From Clostridium simiarum (GTDB lineage Bacteria; Bacillota; Clostridia; Clostridiales; Clostridiaceae): 64,000 nt of DNA. Position 1 is the first letter of the stretch. Every line of letters starts with the position of its first letter. Positions 36,849 to 45,675 of the stretch are shown piece by piece. Where the stretch lies: positions 496,001-560,000 of the forward strand of contig NZ_JAHLQL010000001.1 of the NCBI RefSeq assembly GCF_018919175.1, given 5' to 3'. The position numbers were made by a program, and so were the translations under genes. Below the pieces are notes generated by a model that had not been told where the DNA came from, made no database searches, and was given only the letters and a program-made list of their open reading frames with translations.

Positions 36849-37607
36849 TTACTTAGATAGATTTAACATATGATCCATATTATATATTCCATGAGGTTTG
36901 TTCAAAATAAATTCACAAGCATTTATTGCACCTACTGCAAATACTTCTCTAGAAATAGCTTTATGGCTTATTTCTATTACTTCTCCAGAACCGGCAAAGA
37001 TTATATCGTGATCTCCAACTATACTTCCCCCTCTTATAGCATGCACACCTATTTCTTTATGCTCTCTTTTTTTGTTTCCTTCCCTACCATATATTATATC
37101 CGTAGGTTCTTTTATAGTTTCTTGTATAGTGTGAGCTAATAATAGTGCTGTTCCACTAGGGGCATCTACCTTCTGGTTATGATGTTTCTCTATTACTTCT
37201 ATATCAAAATTTTTGTATAGAGAAGAAGAAATGTTTCTTAGTATATTATTAACTACATTTACACCTATACTCATGTTAGCAGATCTAAATATTGGAATAT
37301 GCTTACTACATTCATTTATTAAATCAATATCTTCCTCTGTATATCCTGTGGTACATAAAACTATAGGTGTATTTTTTGACTTTGCATACTGTAAAAGAGA
37401 ACTTAAGGCTTCTTTTCTTGAAAAGTCAAGTATAACATCAACTGAAACATTGCACTGATCAATATTTTCAAATACTGGATAAGAAGAGTAAGATTCCTTA
37501 TTTTTATCTATTCCCGCTACTATGGATATGTTTTTAAAATTATTTATAGCTTCAGTAACAACTCTTCCCATTTTTCCATTACAACCATTTAATAATATTT
37601 TAACCAT
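36849..37607 (-). CDS. dapB: 4-hydroxy-tetrahydrodipicolinate reductase
   Basis: This 252-residue NAD(P)H-dependent reductase makes tetrahydrodipicolinate, the substrate of DapH. The N-terminal Rossmann motif is [10 protein letters not shown]. The catalytic/substrate region [19 protein letters not shown] is present (family motif E-x-HHxxKxDAPSGTA). The C-terminal [20 protein letters not shown] is normal. It starts 12 bases after dapA ends, so dapA-dapB is one transcript; AAGGAG precedes the ATG. Confidence 0.97.
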   Translation of the reverse strand: MVKILLNGCNGKMGRVVTEAINNFKNISIVAGIDKNKESYSSYPVFENIDQCNVSVDVILDFSRKEALSSLLQYAKSKNTPIVLCTTGYTEEDIDLINECSKHIPIFRSANMSIGVNVVNNILRNISSSLYKNFDIEVIEKHHNQKVDAPSGTALLLAHTIQETIKEPTDIIYGREGNKKREHKEIGVHAIRGGSIVGDHDIIFAGSGEVIEISHKAISREVFAVGAINACEFILNKPHGIYNMDHMLNLSK

Positions 37608-37619
37608 AAAAAATTCTCC

Positions 37620-38501
37620 TTATTTTAATAAACCATATTGCTTCATTTCATTTTTTAGGATATCTAAATTCTTATCTTCCATAGAACACAAAGGCAATCT
37701 TAGATGACCTACATTCATGTCCATTAGATTAAGAGCAGTTTTTACTGGAATTGGATTTGTTTCTATAAATAAAGCATTGGTTAAGTCTAAAGCTTTAAGC
37801 TGTATATTTAAAGCATCTTCTGTATTTCCTTCTAAATAAAGTGTACACATATCATGAACAGCTTTAGGTATTATATTAGCTAAAACAGATATTACCCCTA
37901 TGCCACCTAAAGATAATATAGGTATAATTTGATCATCATTTCCAGAGTAAATATCTATTTTATCTTTGCAAAGAGCTTTGTATTTAGCTACTTGAGAAAT
38001 ATCTCCGCTAGCCTCTTTAACGGCTTTTACATTTTTAAGTTTTGTAAGTTCTAAAAGAGTTGAAGGAGAAATATTCATTCCTGTTCTTCCAGGAACATTG
38101 TAAAGTATAATAGGTGTATTTACTGCATCAGAGATAGCTTTAAAATGCTCTATTAATCCTTTTTGAGTAGTTTTGTTATAATAAGGCGTTATAACTAGTA
38201 AACCATCTACCCCTACAGATTCAGCCCATTTACTCATTTCAACAGAAGCCTTTGTATCGTTATTTCCTGTACCTGCTATAACAGGAATTCTTTTGTTAAT
38301 CACATCTACTGTAAATTTTATAGCTTCTTTTCTCTCAGATTCTGACATAGTAGAAGCTTCGCCAGTAGTACCGCATATGATTATGGCATCTGTATTAGAA
38401 CTAACATGCCACTCTAATAATTCCTTTAATTTATCAAAGTCTACTCCTCTTTCGTTAAAAGGCGTTACAATAGCTACACCTGAACCTTTAAATAATGCCA
38501 T
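37620..38501 (-). CDS. dapA: 4-hydroxy-tetrahydrodipicolinate synthase
   Basis: This 293-residue TIM-barrel aldolase condenses pyruvate with aspartate semialdehyde, committing carbon to lysine/DAP. The barrel has [11 protein letters not shown], the [12 protein letters not shown] motif with the relay tyrosine, and the Schiff-base lysine in [10 protein letters not shown] (near residue 161). GCGAGGGA precedes the ATG. It is the first gene of the dapA-dapB pair. No lysine riboswitch or T-box is recognisable in its short leader. Confidence 0.97.
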   Translation of the reverse strand: MALFKGSGVAIVTPFNERGVDFDKLKELLEWHVSSNTDAIIICGTTGEASTMSESERKEAIKFTVDVINKRIPVIAGTGNNDTKASVEMSKWAESVGVDGLLVITPYYNKTTQKGLIEHFKAISDAVNTPIILYNVPGRTGMNISPSTLLELTKLKNVKAVKEASGDISQVAKYKALCKDKIDIYSGNDDQIIPILSLGGIGVISVLANIIPKAVHDMCTLYLEGNTEDALNIQLKALDLTNALFIETNPIPVKTALNLMDMNVGHLRLPLCSMEDKNLDILKNEMKQYGLLK

Positions 38502-38643
38502 AAAAATCCCTCGCTTTTCATAATTATTTATATAAAGAATAATTAATTATCCTTTATGATTTCTTTATACTATATTATATAGTCAATGGTGATAAAAATA
38601 TATACTTTATTTATATTTTGATTTTATTATAAGGAGTTTTACT

Positions 38644-38685
38644 ATGAATAAATATGTGTTCTTAGGCAAAAATAAAAATATCTAA
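38644..38685 (+). CDS. Possible 13-codon leader ORF upstream of the SASP gene
   Basis: An ATG at 38644, 7 bases after a good AAGGAG (38631-38636), opens a frame of 13 residues (MNKYVFLGKNKNI) ending in TAA, 30 bases before the next gene. It could be a translated leader, or a remnant of a former gene start. There is no further support. Confidence 0.25.
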   Translation: MNKYVFLGKNKNI

Positions 38686-38715
38686 TTATATTAAAAGTAC
38701 GAAGGGACAGATATT

Positions 38716-38973
38716 ATGGCAAAAACTCAATTAAAGAAGGTTATAAAATCCAAATTAAAATCCAACAAAGAGTTAACTCCGGCAGAACAATTAAGAGAAG
38801 AATTAAAATATGAAATAGCAGAAGAACTAGGACTTAAAGATAAAGTAGATGCTTTAGGATGGTCTGCCCTTACCTCAGAAGAAACAGGTAGAATAGGTGG
38901 TATAATGACTAAAAGAAAAAAAGATAGAAATATTCCAAGTAATAAAGAAATATTAGCAAATTTAAAAAAGTGA
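38716..38973 (+). CDS. Alpha/beta-type small acid-soluble spore protein
   Basis: This 85-residue SASP coats and protects spore DNA. Conserved features are LKYEIAEELGLKDKV, which includes the E-I-A site cleaved by the germination protease GPR, and the DNA-binding helix GWSALTSEETGRIGGIMTKR. It resembles the minor SspF-like clostridial variants, with a lysine-rich N-terminus. AGGGACAG is a weak SD 5-6 bases from the ATG. Forespore expression through SigG is expected; I could not place a convincing SigG promoter in the 215 bases upstream. Confidence 0.88.
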   Translation: MAKTQLKKVIKSKLKSNKELTPAEQLREELKYEIAEELGLKDKVDALGWSALTSEETGRIGGIMTKRKKDRNIPSNKEILANLKK

Positions 38974-39053
38974 TATAAGTAGTTGACTAAATCACAAAAG
39001 ATATATAATAATAGTTAGTATGATTTTGTTTATAAAAAACTAGGGGGACAGTA

Positions 39054-39809
39054 ATGGAGAGTTATACTAAACTATCTGAAGTTTACGATAGGCTTATAAA
39101 AGAAGATATTGATTATAACTTTTTTTCAAAAAGCATAATGAATATAGTGGAAGATTTAAATGTAAGCAGGGAAGATTATCTTGATGTGGGCTGTGGAACA
39201 GGGAATTTATCACTTATTATCTCGCCTTATTTCAAGTATACATGGCTTGTAGATTCATCTTCACCTATGTTAAGTGAAGCTTTTGATAAATTTAAAAGTA
39301 AAAAGTTAAATCCTAAGATTATTTGTCAAGATATGTGCAGTTTAAATCTTAATCATAAATTTGATCTTATTACATGCACATTAGATGCGGTAAATTATAT
39401 AATAGAAGAAGAGGACCTTCAAAGTTTTTTCTGCAGTGTATCAAAACATCTTAAAGAGGAAGGAGTATTTATTTTTGATATAAACTCCTATTATAAATTA
39501 AGTGAAGTTCTAGGAAATAACAGCTTTATATATGATGAAGAAGATATATTTTATACATGGGAAAATACTTTTGAAGAGGATGTATTAAATATGTATCTTA
39601 CATTTTTCTTTAAAAAAGAAGATCTTTATGAAAGGTTTCATGAAGAGCACTTAGAAAGGGCTTATAAAGATAGTGAAATAAAGCATATGTTAAGTTATGC
39701 AAATCTTAATATAATAAATAGATTTGATGGCTATTCAAAAAGAGATATAAGTGACCACACAGAAAGAATAGTATATGTGGTTAAAAAATATAGTGGAGGT
39801 AAACAATGA
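39054..39809 (+). CDS. SAM-dependent methyltransferase upstream of hslO
   Basis: This 251-residue class I methyltransferase has motif I at [15 protein letters not shown] (about residues 42-56), followed by the acidic [11 protein letters not shown] strand end and [14 protein letters not shown]. The C-terminal half is the beta-rich domain common in small-molecule methyltransferases. Its stop overlaps the hslO start (ATGA), so the two are translationally coupled. A link to redox stress is only positional. Confidence 0.83.
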   Translation: MESYTKLSEVYDRLIKEDIDYNFFSKSIMNIVEDLNVSREDYLDVGCGTGNLSLIISPYFKYTWLVDSSSPMLSEAFDKFKSKKLNPKIICQDMCSLNLNHKFDLITCTLDAVNYIIEEEDLQSFFCSVSKHLKEEGVFIFDINSYYKLSEVLGNNSFIYDEEDIFYTWENTFEEDVLNMYLTFFFKKEDLYERFHEEHLERAYKDSEIKHMLSYANLNIINRFDGYSKRDISDHTERIVYVVKKYSGGKQ

Positions 39810-40684
39810 AAGATAATTTAATTAGATGTACAGCAAAAGATGGAATGATAAGAATAATAGGAGCAAATACCACTGAGCTTACAAATAAAGCTGTTGAAAT
39901 ACATAATTGCACACCCACAGCAGCTGCAGCCTTAGGTAGAATGTTAACAGCAGGATCCATTATGGGGGTTATGTTAAAATCAGAAAAAGATACATTAACA
40001 CTTCAAATGTCAGGGGGTGGTCCAGCTCAAGGAGTTGTAGTCACTGCTTATAGTGATGGAAGTGTAAAAGGATATATAGGTAATCCTCATGTAGATATTC
40101 CTCTTAATGAAAAAGGTAAACTAGATGTAGGTGGAGCTATAGGAAAGAATGGAAACCTTACAGTTATAAGAGATTTGGGATTAAAAGAACCCTACATAGG
40201 ACAAGTTCCTATATATACTGGAGAAATAGGAGAAGATTTAGCTTATTACTTTACAGTTTCAGAGCAAGTACCTTCAGCAGTAGCTTTAGGGGTTCTAGTG
40301 GATACAGATTACACAATAAAGGCTTCTGGTGGGTTTATAATACAAATGATGCCAGGAGCAGATGAACTTATAGCAGATCTTTTAACCTATAGATTAGAAG
40401 AGATACCGCCAGTAACGGAAATGCTTTCAAAAGGGATGAGTATAGAAGAAATAATTAAATATATTTTTGAAGATATGGATTTGAATATTATGGAGTCAAC
40501 TACCCCTAAATTTCAATGTAATTGCTCTAAAGAAAAAGTAGAGAAGGCTTTAATTAGCATTGGAAAAAAAGACTTACAAGAGTTATATGATGATGGAAAA
40601 ACTGAAGAACTTAAATGTCACTTCTGTAATGAATCCTATAAATTTACACATGAAGAAATAGGAAATTTATTAAATAATATATAA
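39806..40684 (+). CDS. hslO: Redox-regulated chaperone Hsp33
   Basis: Hsp33 is a cytoplasmic holdase switched on by oxidation. This 292-residue protein has the N-terminal domain ([40 protein letters not shown]) and the C-terminal zinc switch with CNC near residue 235 and CHFC near 270, giving the four cysteines that bind zinc when reduced. AGTGGAGG precedes the ATG, which overlaps the preceding methyltransferase. Confidence 0.95.
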   Translation: MKDNLIRCTAKDGMIRIIGANTTELTNKAVEIHNCTPTAAAALGRMLTAGSIMGVMLKSEKDTLTLQMSGGGPAQGVVVTAYSDGSVKGYIGNPHVDIPLNEKGKLDVGGAIGKNGNLTVIRDLGLKEPYIGQVPIYTGEIGEDLAYYFTVSEQVPSAVALGVLVDTDYTIKASGGFIIQMMPGADELIADLLTYRLEEIPPVTEMLSKGMSIEEIIKYIFEDMDLNIMESTTPKFQCNCSKEKVEKALISIGKKDLQELYDDGKTEELKCHFCNESYKFTHEEIGNLLNNI

Positions 40685-40703
40685 AAATAGTGCATATAAT
40701 ATA

Positions 40704-40732
40704 TTGACAAATATATTTATTAACATTATAAT
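40704..40732 (+). promoter_or_regulatory. Consensus promoter of the tRNA operon
   Basis: Perfect TTGACA (40704-40709), 17-base spacer, perfect TATAAT (40727-40732), 21 bases before tRNA-Val. An exact sigmaA consensus is expected for stable RNA. Confidence 0.9.
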
Positions 40733-40753
40733 ATAAATGCAGTAAATGGTTGA

Positions 40754-40829
40754 GGGCGCATAGCTCAGCTGGGAGAGCATCTGCCTTACAAGCAGAGGGT
40801 CACAGGTTCGATCCCTGTTGTGCCCACCA
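40754..40829 (+). tRNA. tRNA-Val (anticodon TAC)
   Basis: 76 bases with encoded CCA. Acceptor GGGCGCA pairs with TGTGCCC (one wobble); anticodon arm TCTGC-CTTACAA-GCAGA; T-loop GGTTCGATCC. First gene of a five-tRNA operon; it reads the codon that is the specifier of the valS T-box (GTA). Confidence 0.98.
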
Positions 40830-40840
40830 TTTTATTTTAT

Positions 40841-40917
40841 GGCCCAGTGGCTCAGTTGGTTAGAGTGCCGGCCTGTCACGCCGGAGGTCGAGGGTTCGAG
40901 TCCCTTCTGGGTCGCCA
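40841..40917 (+). tRNA. tRNA-Asp (anticodon GTC)
   Basis: 77 bases with encoded CCA and discriminator G. Acceptor GGCCCAG pairs with CTGGGTC; anticodon arm CCGGC-CTGTCAC-GCCGG; T-loop GGTTCGAGTCC. Confidence 0.98.
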
Positions 40918-40923
40918 TAACCT

Positions 40924-40999
<76 letters not shown>

Positions 41000-41006
41000 G
41001 GTTAAT

Positions 41007-41081
41007 GCGGGAGTGGCTCAGTGGTAGAGCGTCACCTTGCCAAGGTGAACGTCGTGGGTTCGAATCCCATCTTCCGCTCCA
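41007..41081 (+). tRNA. tRNA-Gly (anticodon GCC)
   Basis: 75 bases with encoded CCA. Acceptor GCGGGAG pairs with CTTCCGC (wobble); anticodon arm TCACC-TTGCCAA-GGTGA; T-loop GGTTCGAATCC. Confidence 0.98.
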
Positions 41082-41086
41082 AATAT

Positions 41087-41161
41087 GGCGCTATAGCCAA
41101 GTGGTAAGGCAAAGGTCTGCAAAACCTCTATCCCCCGGTTCAAATCCGGGTGGCGCCTCCA
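41087..41161 (+). tRNA. tRNA-Cys (anticodon GCA)
   Basis: 75 bases with encoded CCA and the U73 discriminator characteristic of tRNA-Cys. Acceptor GGCGCTA pairs with TGGCGCC; anticodon loop CTGCAAA. Last gene of the operon, 5 bases before the terminator stem. Confidence 0.98.
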
Positions 41162-41165
41162 TATC

Positions 41166-41203
41166 AAAACCTTTGGAATCTAGTGCTTCCAAAGGTTTTA
41201 ATT
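41166..41203 (+). terminator. tRNA operon terminator
   Basis: A 13-base perfect stem, AAAACCTTTGGAA with TTCCAAAGGTTTT, loop of 8, followed by AATTTT. It begins 5 bases after tRNA-Cys. Confidence 0.8.
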
Positions 41204-41310
41204 TTAATATGGTTTTTAAAATAGAAAATGCACCCTTCGTATTTCTTAAGTGTACAGAAGGACAAAAATATAAAAAAATGCTCCTTGTTGCAAATAGAAG
41301 GTTATTTTAA

Positions 41311-41352
41311 ATCTACTACTGATTGGTAAGTATATCAGTAGTAGATTTTTTT
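41311..41352 (+). terminator. Second strong hairpin downstream of the tRNA operon
   Basis: ATCTACTACTGAT pairs with ATCAGTAGTAGAT (13 bases) around a 10-base loop, followed by T7. It is 110 bases past the first terminator with no recognised gene between, so it acts as a back-up terminator or marks a lost gene. The remainder of the 41162-41531 gap is AT-rich. Confidence 0.85.
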
Positions 41353-41531
41353 ATTTAATTTGAAATTATTAATTAAGGTCAAAATAGAAGAGGATTGTTC
41401 ATAAATATTTTATATAAAATATTATCTAAAGGTTACAAAAATGTAAGGCAGATCAATGTAATTGTAAGTTTTTCTTATGGTTTATAAAAACTCGTTATTA
41501 TATCATAGATTTATAAAAAGGAGGTAGAAAT

Positions 41532-41891
41532 ATGAAAAAATCAGGGAAATATATAGCTATATTTATTATGCTATTAACATTTGGTACGGTGCTTTCTGGA
41601 TGTAACACTGTCAACGTAAAGAAGGTTGGATCTAAGAAATATTATACTCAAATAAAGGGCAAAGGAGAAAAGAAGGGGGCTGATGATATTCAGATTTATG
41701 AATATACGTTGCCAGCTTATGATGATAAAGGAGAAAAAAAGGATATAACCTTTAATGGAATGAAACAGTTAAGAGAAGATGCATATTTAAAGGTTTATAT
41801 GAAAAAAGATAAGGCTATAACTTACGAAGAGGTAGAAGAAAAAGATATTCCTGAAAAAGCAAAGGAAGGGTTAGGAGTAAAGAAAAATTAA
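41532..41891 (+). CDS. YxeA-family lipoprotein
   Basis: This 119-residue small secreted lipoprotein has a lipobox LSGC with lipidated C24. The mature part has the YxeA/DUF1093 pattern: YYTQIKGKG, QIYEYTLPAYDDKGEKKDI and YLKVYMKKDKAITYEEVEEK (in parts), ending in EEKDIPEKAKEGL. Function is unknown. It is monocistronic, with AAGGAGG 8 bases before the ATG. Confidence 0.85.
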   Translation: MKKSGKYIAIFIMLLTFGTVLSGCNTVNVKKVGSKKYYTQIKGKGEKKGADDIQIYEYTLPAYDDKGEKKDITFNGMKQLREDAYLKVYMKKDKAITYEEVEEKDIPEKAKEGLGVKKN

Positions 41892-42117
41892 TTTTTAAAG
41901 AAAGAAGCATATAGATAATATAGTTTTTATAAAGTAAATAGAAATTATTAATATTTTAAAACAGCATATTAGCAAAATGTAAAAACCATTAAATTACAAC
42001 TCAGTTTCATATAACAAAAATTTATTTTTATAAAAGGATATTTAGCTATTTTTATGGAATAATTATAAATTAGAATCATTTTAATGAAATCTATACTAAA
42101 TTTAATGGAGGTAAATT

Positions 42118-42432
42118 ATGATTGTATCAAATTTAAGTTATGTACCAGGAAAAGAAATTGAAGTAATTAATATGGTGGATGGGGTTACTGTTTTCTCTAA
42201 ACATATAGGAAAAGATATTATGGCTGGATTTAAAAATATGGTGGGAGGAGAAGTTAAGAGTTACTCAGAGATGGTGGAGGATGCTAAAGATTTAGTTTTA
42301 AGTAAAATGATACAAAAAGCTGAAGGAATTGGAGCAGAAGCTTTAATAAATGTAAAATATACAATGACATCTATGGCACAAGGTTCAACCCTTGCTGTTA
42401 TGGCTACAGCTACTGCTGTAAAAGTTAAATAG
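42118..42432 (+). CDS. YbjQ/DUF74 family protein
   Basis: This 104-residue cytoplasmic protein of the YbjQ family is annotated in general as possibly heavy-metal binding. Typical parts are VPGKEIEVINMVDGVTVFSKHIGKDI (in parts), VGGEVKSYSEMVEDAKDLVL and EGIGAEALINVKY. Members form pentamers, but the physiological role is not established. It is monocistronic; GGAGG lies 7-8 bases before the ATG. The 226-base gap upstream is AT-rich without recognisable elements. Confidence 0.88.
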   Translation: MIVSNLSYVPGKEIEVINMVDGVTVFSKHIGKDIMAGFKNMVGGEVKSYSEMVEDAKDLVLSKMIQKAEGIGAEALINVKYTMTSMAQGSTLAVMATATAVKVK

Positions 42433-42440
42433 AGAATAAA

Positions 42441-42476
42441 AAATAGAGAGCTTTAAAAGAGCTCTCTATTTTTTTA
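42441..42476. terminator. Bidirectional terminator between ybjQ-like and DUF6873 genes
   Basis: AAATAGAGAGCT pairs with AGCTCTCTATTT around TTTAAAA, with A- and T-runs on either side. Its T-run overlaps the stop region of the convergent DUF6873 gene. Confidence 0.88.
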
Positions 42477-43172
42477 TATTATAAATAAGCTTCCCCTGTC
42501 TGTTAAAATATCATCCTTTAGATATATGGGGGTTATATGATGCTTTTTTAAAAAGTCATGAACTTTATTGCCGTATTCATATTTTTCTAGGTTACCGAAA
42601 AAAACTATAGTGTCTTCACTTATAAGACCGCAAGTTCCTCCTATAAAGCCATAATTTAATGGCGGTAGTTCTATATCCCCAGGAGGCAGTAACAACACGT
42701 CTGCATCCATAGATTCTAAAGCTTTCTTTATTTTAGTATCACTGGTTATAAAAGCTTCTTCTGAAATTATAGCGGTAGAGCACTTGGTATAACCTTGAGA
42801 CACATTTAAAATTTTTTTACTATGTAAAGATTTTAATAAATTTTTATCTGTATAGCTTAAATTATGCATAAAGACTTTATTTGTATTTACTGCATTTAAT
42901 ATTATATTCTCTGGATAATTATAACCTATTAATGAAGAAGAAAAGCTTATGTCATAACCTAGGTTAAGGATTTTATTTAAAAAATCTTTATTTATTTTGG
43001 GATGTACCATTATTTTTTTTTCAGATAATATGTTTATTTGAATATCAGGATGACCACAAATGGCATTGTAAACGCCATCATAAGGTGGACATTTTAAAAC
43101 ATTAAGTCCTAATAACTTTAAATTTTTAATTTCTTCCTCTGAAATTCTAAAATCTACTATAGCTGTTTTCAT
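42474..43172 (-). CDS. DUF6873 GME-fold family protein
   Basis: This 232-residue protein belongs to a clostridial family assigned to the guanidino-group-modifying (GME, arginine-deiminase-like) fold. The C-terminal part has the fold-typical GFIGGTCGLISEDTIVFFGN loop and LLLPPGDIELPPLNYG, but I cannot assign the full catalytic Cys-His-Glu set: C in GGTCG and HPDIQ are the only candidates. Possible activity is hydrolysis or transfer on a guanidino compound; none is established. ATG 43172 was preferred over GTG 43184, with AAGTGAG about 7 bases upstream. Confidence 0.7.
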   Translation of the reverse strand: MKTAIVDFRISEEEIKNLKLLGLNVLKCPPYDGVYNAICGHPDIQINILSEKKIMVHPKINKDFLNKILNLGYDISFSSSLIGYNYPENIILNAVNTNKVFMHNLSYTDKNLLKSLHSKKILNVSQGYTKCSTAIISEEAFITSDTKIKKALESMDADVLLLPPGDIELPPLNYGFIGGTCGLISEDTIVFFGNLEKYEYGNKVHDFLKKHHITPIYLKDDILTDRGSLFII

Positions 43173-43295
43173 GGAAAAACTCACTTTCTATATATGTGTA
43201 TTTAAAATAGTAAATTATATGTCGATAATTGTTAAGGTTTTTTTGTATAGACATTGATTTAAAACACATACTATGTTTAAGAAGGGAGTGATAAC

Positions 43296-44201
43296 ATGCT
43301 TTTACTTACTTTAGTTTATGAGAAAAATTTAGATATTTGTGCTAATCTTCAAGATACAATCCAAGTTTTTAAAAATAAAAATGTTAATCTTGGTATTTGC
43401 GAAAGCCAGAATAACAATACTCACTTCATTAAAATAATATGTGATGATAAAAATTATGATAAGTCTTTAATGCAAAAACTTAATTATCATATAAGTAACT
43501 GCATATATGATATAATAATAAATTTGATATGTGAAGAGGAAATATATAAATATATAGAGGATAATTACTTTTTTCTTGGAGAAGATGAAATAAGAGAAGT
43601 GGAAGAAAAAATAGTTAATATATTAAAGGTGAATAAGGGTATAGAGGAAGAGATTGATATATATTATGCAAATAAAAAAAATAATATATTAACCAAAATA
43701 CAAGAATGTATGGAGGAAAGAGGAGAACTGAATATAGATGGGTATATGACATTTCGAGTTAAAGAAATAATGTGTGATATAGAGGAGATATCAAATAAAG
43801 CAATAGAAAGATATATGGTAGAAAAAGAATACAACGAATTTATTAAATTGCTTAAGTATTTTGTTGAAATACAGGAAAGTAAATTTGATAAAGTGAATAT
43901 TATAATAGCAGAAGACGGAACTTATAGCATAAAAGATGAAGAAGGTAATGATTTATTAAATAGTTTTATATCGGAAGTTATAGAATTTAGATTTAATAAT
44001 CCTTCCATTAATATGGAGGATGTTATTATGAGTGGATTAATAACCAATGTTCCAAAGTTTATAACCATTCATGGAAGATTAAACTGTTTGAATAAGGAAT
44101 TTATAGATACTATAAAAAACGTATTTGGAGATAGAGTTGAATTTTGTGAAGGTTGTAAATTATGCAAAGAGAAAACCATTATACTATCTAAGGAATACTG
44201 A
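43296..44201 (+). CDS. ytxC: Putative sporulation protein YtxC
   Basis: This 301-residue YtxC-like protein has an N-terminal segment LLLTLVYEKNLDI, a middle helical region with YFFLGEDEIREVEEKIVNIL and the conserved DGYMTFRVKEIMCDIEEI. The C-terminal part has VNIIIAEDGTYSIKDEEGND and ends with CEGCKLCKEK, a CxxC pair. It is conserved in spore formers with poorly defined function. It precedes the infC leader; a thrS gene often found between ytxC and infC in clostridia is absent here. AAGGGAGTG precedes the ATG. Confidence 0.82.
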   Translation: MLLLTLVYEKNLDICANLQDTIQVFKNKNVNLGICESQNNNTHFIKIICDDKNYDKSLMQKLNYHISNCIYDIIINLICEEEIYKYIEDNYFFLGEDEIREVEEKIVNILKVNKGIEEEIDIYYANKKNNILTKIQECMEERGELNIDGYMTFRVKEIMCDIEEISNKAIERYMVEKEYNEFIKLLKYFVEIQESKFDKVNIIIAEDGTYSIKDEEGNDLLNSFISEVIEFRFNNPSINMEDVIMSGLITNVPKFITIHGRLNCLNKEFIDTIKNVFGDRVEFCEGCKLCKEKTIILSKEY

Positions 44202-44221
44202 TAATGATTTTAAAATTATTG

Positions 44222-44371
44222 TTGACAATACAAATATATGATGATAAAATAATAACGTCAAGAAGAAACAGCCGTTTCTCACCTTACAGCATTGCTAGTA
44301 AGGTAAAGCATATTAGCTTTTAAAGTGAAGTTAATTAGTATATTGAGACGGCATTTCATGCCGTCTTTTTT
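44222..44371 (+). ncRNA. Promoter and L20-type leader of infC-rpmI-rplT
   Basis: TTGACA (44222-44227), 17 bases, TAAAAT (44245-44250). The leader contains AGAAACAGCCGTTTCTCACCTTA-type sequence (read as AGAAAC...GTTTCT and the CACCTTAC/GTAAGGTAA pairing) and ends in a terminator, AGACGGCAT with ATGCCGTCT (44346-44366) plus T7. The layout matches Firmicute leaders through which ribosomal protein L20 represses its own operon by premature termination. Confidence 0.75.
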
Positions 44372-44409
44372 AATTTAATATATTTTGAATTAATGTGGAG
44401 GTGAAGAAT

Positions 44410-44922
44410 ATTAATAAAAATTTACTTGTAAATGAAAATATTAGAGAAAAAGAGATTAGAGTAGTAAGTGATGATGGAGGCCAATTAGGGATTATGACTT
44501 CTAGAGATGCCTTGGCCTTAGCTGAAGAAAAAGAATTAGATTTAGTTATGATATCACCAAATGCTAAACCGCCTGTTTGTAAAATTATGGACTTTGGCAA
44601 GTATATCTATGAACAATCTAAGAAGGAAAAAGAAGCTAAGAAAAAGCAAAAGGTTATAAATATTAAGGAAATAAGGTTTAGCCCAACTATAGAAGAACAC
44701 GATATTACTATAAAAGCTAAAAATGCTAAAAAATTCTTATTAGATGGCGATAAAGTTAAAGTAACTGTAAGATTCAGAGGTAGAGAAGCTGATTACGCTC
44801 ATGTAGGAAAGAAAATTTTAGATACATTTTTAGAAAAGATGGAAGATATATGTGTAGTTGAGAAACCTGCCAAACTAGAGGGAAGAAATATGACTATGGT
44901 TTTGGCTCCAAAAAAAGCATAG
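44410..44922 (+). CDS. infC: Translation initiation factor IF-3 (ATT start)
   Basis: IF-3 keeps ribosomal subunits apart and proofreads the start codon. This 170-residue protein has the N-terminal domain ([21 protein letters not shown], in parts), the linker and the C-terminal [17 protein letters not shown]. The start is read as ATT 44410: GGAGGTG (44397-44403) sits 6 bases before it, giving the usual [13 protein letters not shown]-terminus. GTG 44395 would lie inside the SD. A rare ATT start lets IF-3 repress its own translation in other bacteria. First gene of the L20 operon. Confidence 0.95.
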   Translation: MNKNLLVNENIREKEIRVVSDDGGQLGIMTSRDALALAEEKELDLVMISPNAKPPVCKIMDFGKYIYEQSKKEKEAKKKQKVINIKEIRFSPTIEEHDITIKAKNAKKFLLDGDKVKVTVRFRGREADYAHVGKKILDTFLEKMEDICVVEKPAKLEGRNMTMVLAPKKA

Positions 44923-44944
44923 ATTCTGGAGGGAGGATTTTATC

Positions 44945-45142
44945 ATGCCAAAAATGAAAACTCATAGAGGAGCAGCAAAAAGATTTAAATTAACAGGAAG
45001 TGGAAAGTTAAAAAGAGCGAAAGCTTTTAAAAGCCACATATTAACAAAGAAATCATCTAAAAGAAAAAGAAACTTAAGAAAATCAGCTTACGTTTCATGC
45101 ACTCAAGAAAAAGCAATGAAGAAACTATTACCATATCTATAA
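44945..45142 (+). CDS. rpmI: Ribosomal protein bL35
   Basis: This 65-residue basic large-subunit protein has [15 protein letters not shown] at the start, [22 protein letters not shown] (in parts) and a terminal KLLPYL. GGAGGGAGG lies before the ATG, 22 bases after infC. It is co-transcribed with rplT. Confidence 0.98.
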   Translation: MPKMKTHRGAAKRFKLTGSGKLKRAKAFKSHILTKKSSKRKRNLRKSAYVSCTQEKAMKKLLPYL

Positions 45143-45171
45143 TAGATATTACTTGTTAGGAGGGTTATAAG

Positions 45172-45531
45172 ATGGCAAGAGTAAAGAGAGCGGTAAATTC
45201 TCGTAAAAATCATAAAAAAGTACTAAAGCTTGCAAAAGGATATTATGGTGGAAAAAGCAAGTTATTTAAAACAGCTAATGAATCAGTTATAAGAGCACTT
45301 AGAAATGCTTATGTAGGAAGAAAGTTAAAGAAGAGAGATTATAGAAAGCTTTGGATTGCAAGAATAAATGCAGGAGCTAGAATGAATGGTCTTTCATATT
45401 CAAAATTCATGAATGGAATCAAATTAGCTGGAGTAGATATAAACAGAAAGATGTTATCAGAAATAGCTATAAATGATCCAAAGGCTTTTACAGAATTAGT
45501 AGAAGTAGCTAAAAAACACGTAAATGCATAA
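45172..45531 (+). CDS. rplT: Ribosomal protein bL20
   Basis: This 119-residue protein is essential for early large-subunit assembly and represses its own operon by binding the leader. It starts [20 protein letters not shown], continues [20 protein letters not shown] and ends with the C-terminal globular domain ([20 protein letters not shown]). AGGAGGG lies 8 bases before the ATG. A short perfect terminator follows the stop. Confidence 0.98.
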   Translation: MARVKRAVNSRKNHKKVLKLAKGYYGGKSKLFKTANESVIRALRNAYVGRKLKKRDYRKLWIARINAGARMNGLSYSKFMNGIKLAGVDINRKMLSEIAINDPKAFTELVEVAKKHVNA

Positions 45532-45542
45532 TAAATGATACT

Positions 45543-45566
45543 AATGCGACTATAGTCGCATTTTTA
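45543..45566 (+). terminator. Terminator after rplT
   Basis: AATGCGAC pairs with GTCGCATT around TATA, followed by T-rich sequence, 13 bases after the rplT stop. Confidence 0.85.
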
Positions 45567-45675
45567 TTTATATTATAAAGAATAATAGAAAATATATGGT
45601 TTTATTTTATCATAGAATACTATTATAATATTAAAAGTGGGCATAATAGACTATTACATCACTTGAGGTGAGTAT

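Noticed and set aside
38502..38715. SigG promoter for the SASP gene
   Set aside because: No pair resembling GNATR and CATNNTA at 17-18 base spacing could be placed with confidence.
41005..41310. Plus-strand ORF of 101 residues
   Set aside because: It runs through tRNA-Gly, tRNA-Cys and the operon terminator; no SD at its internal ATG either.
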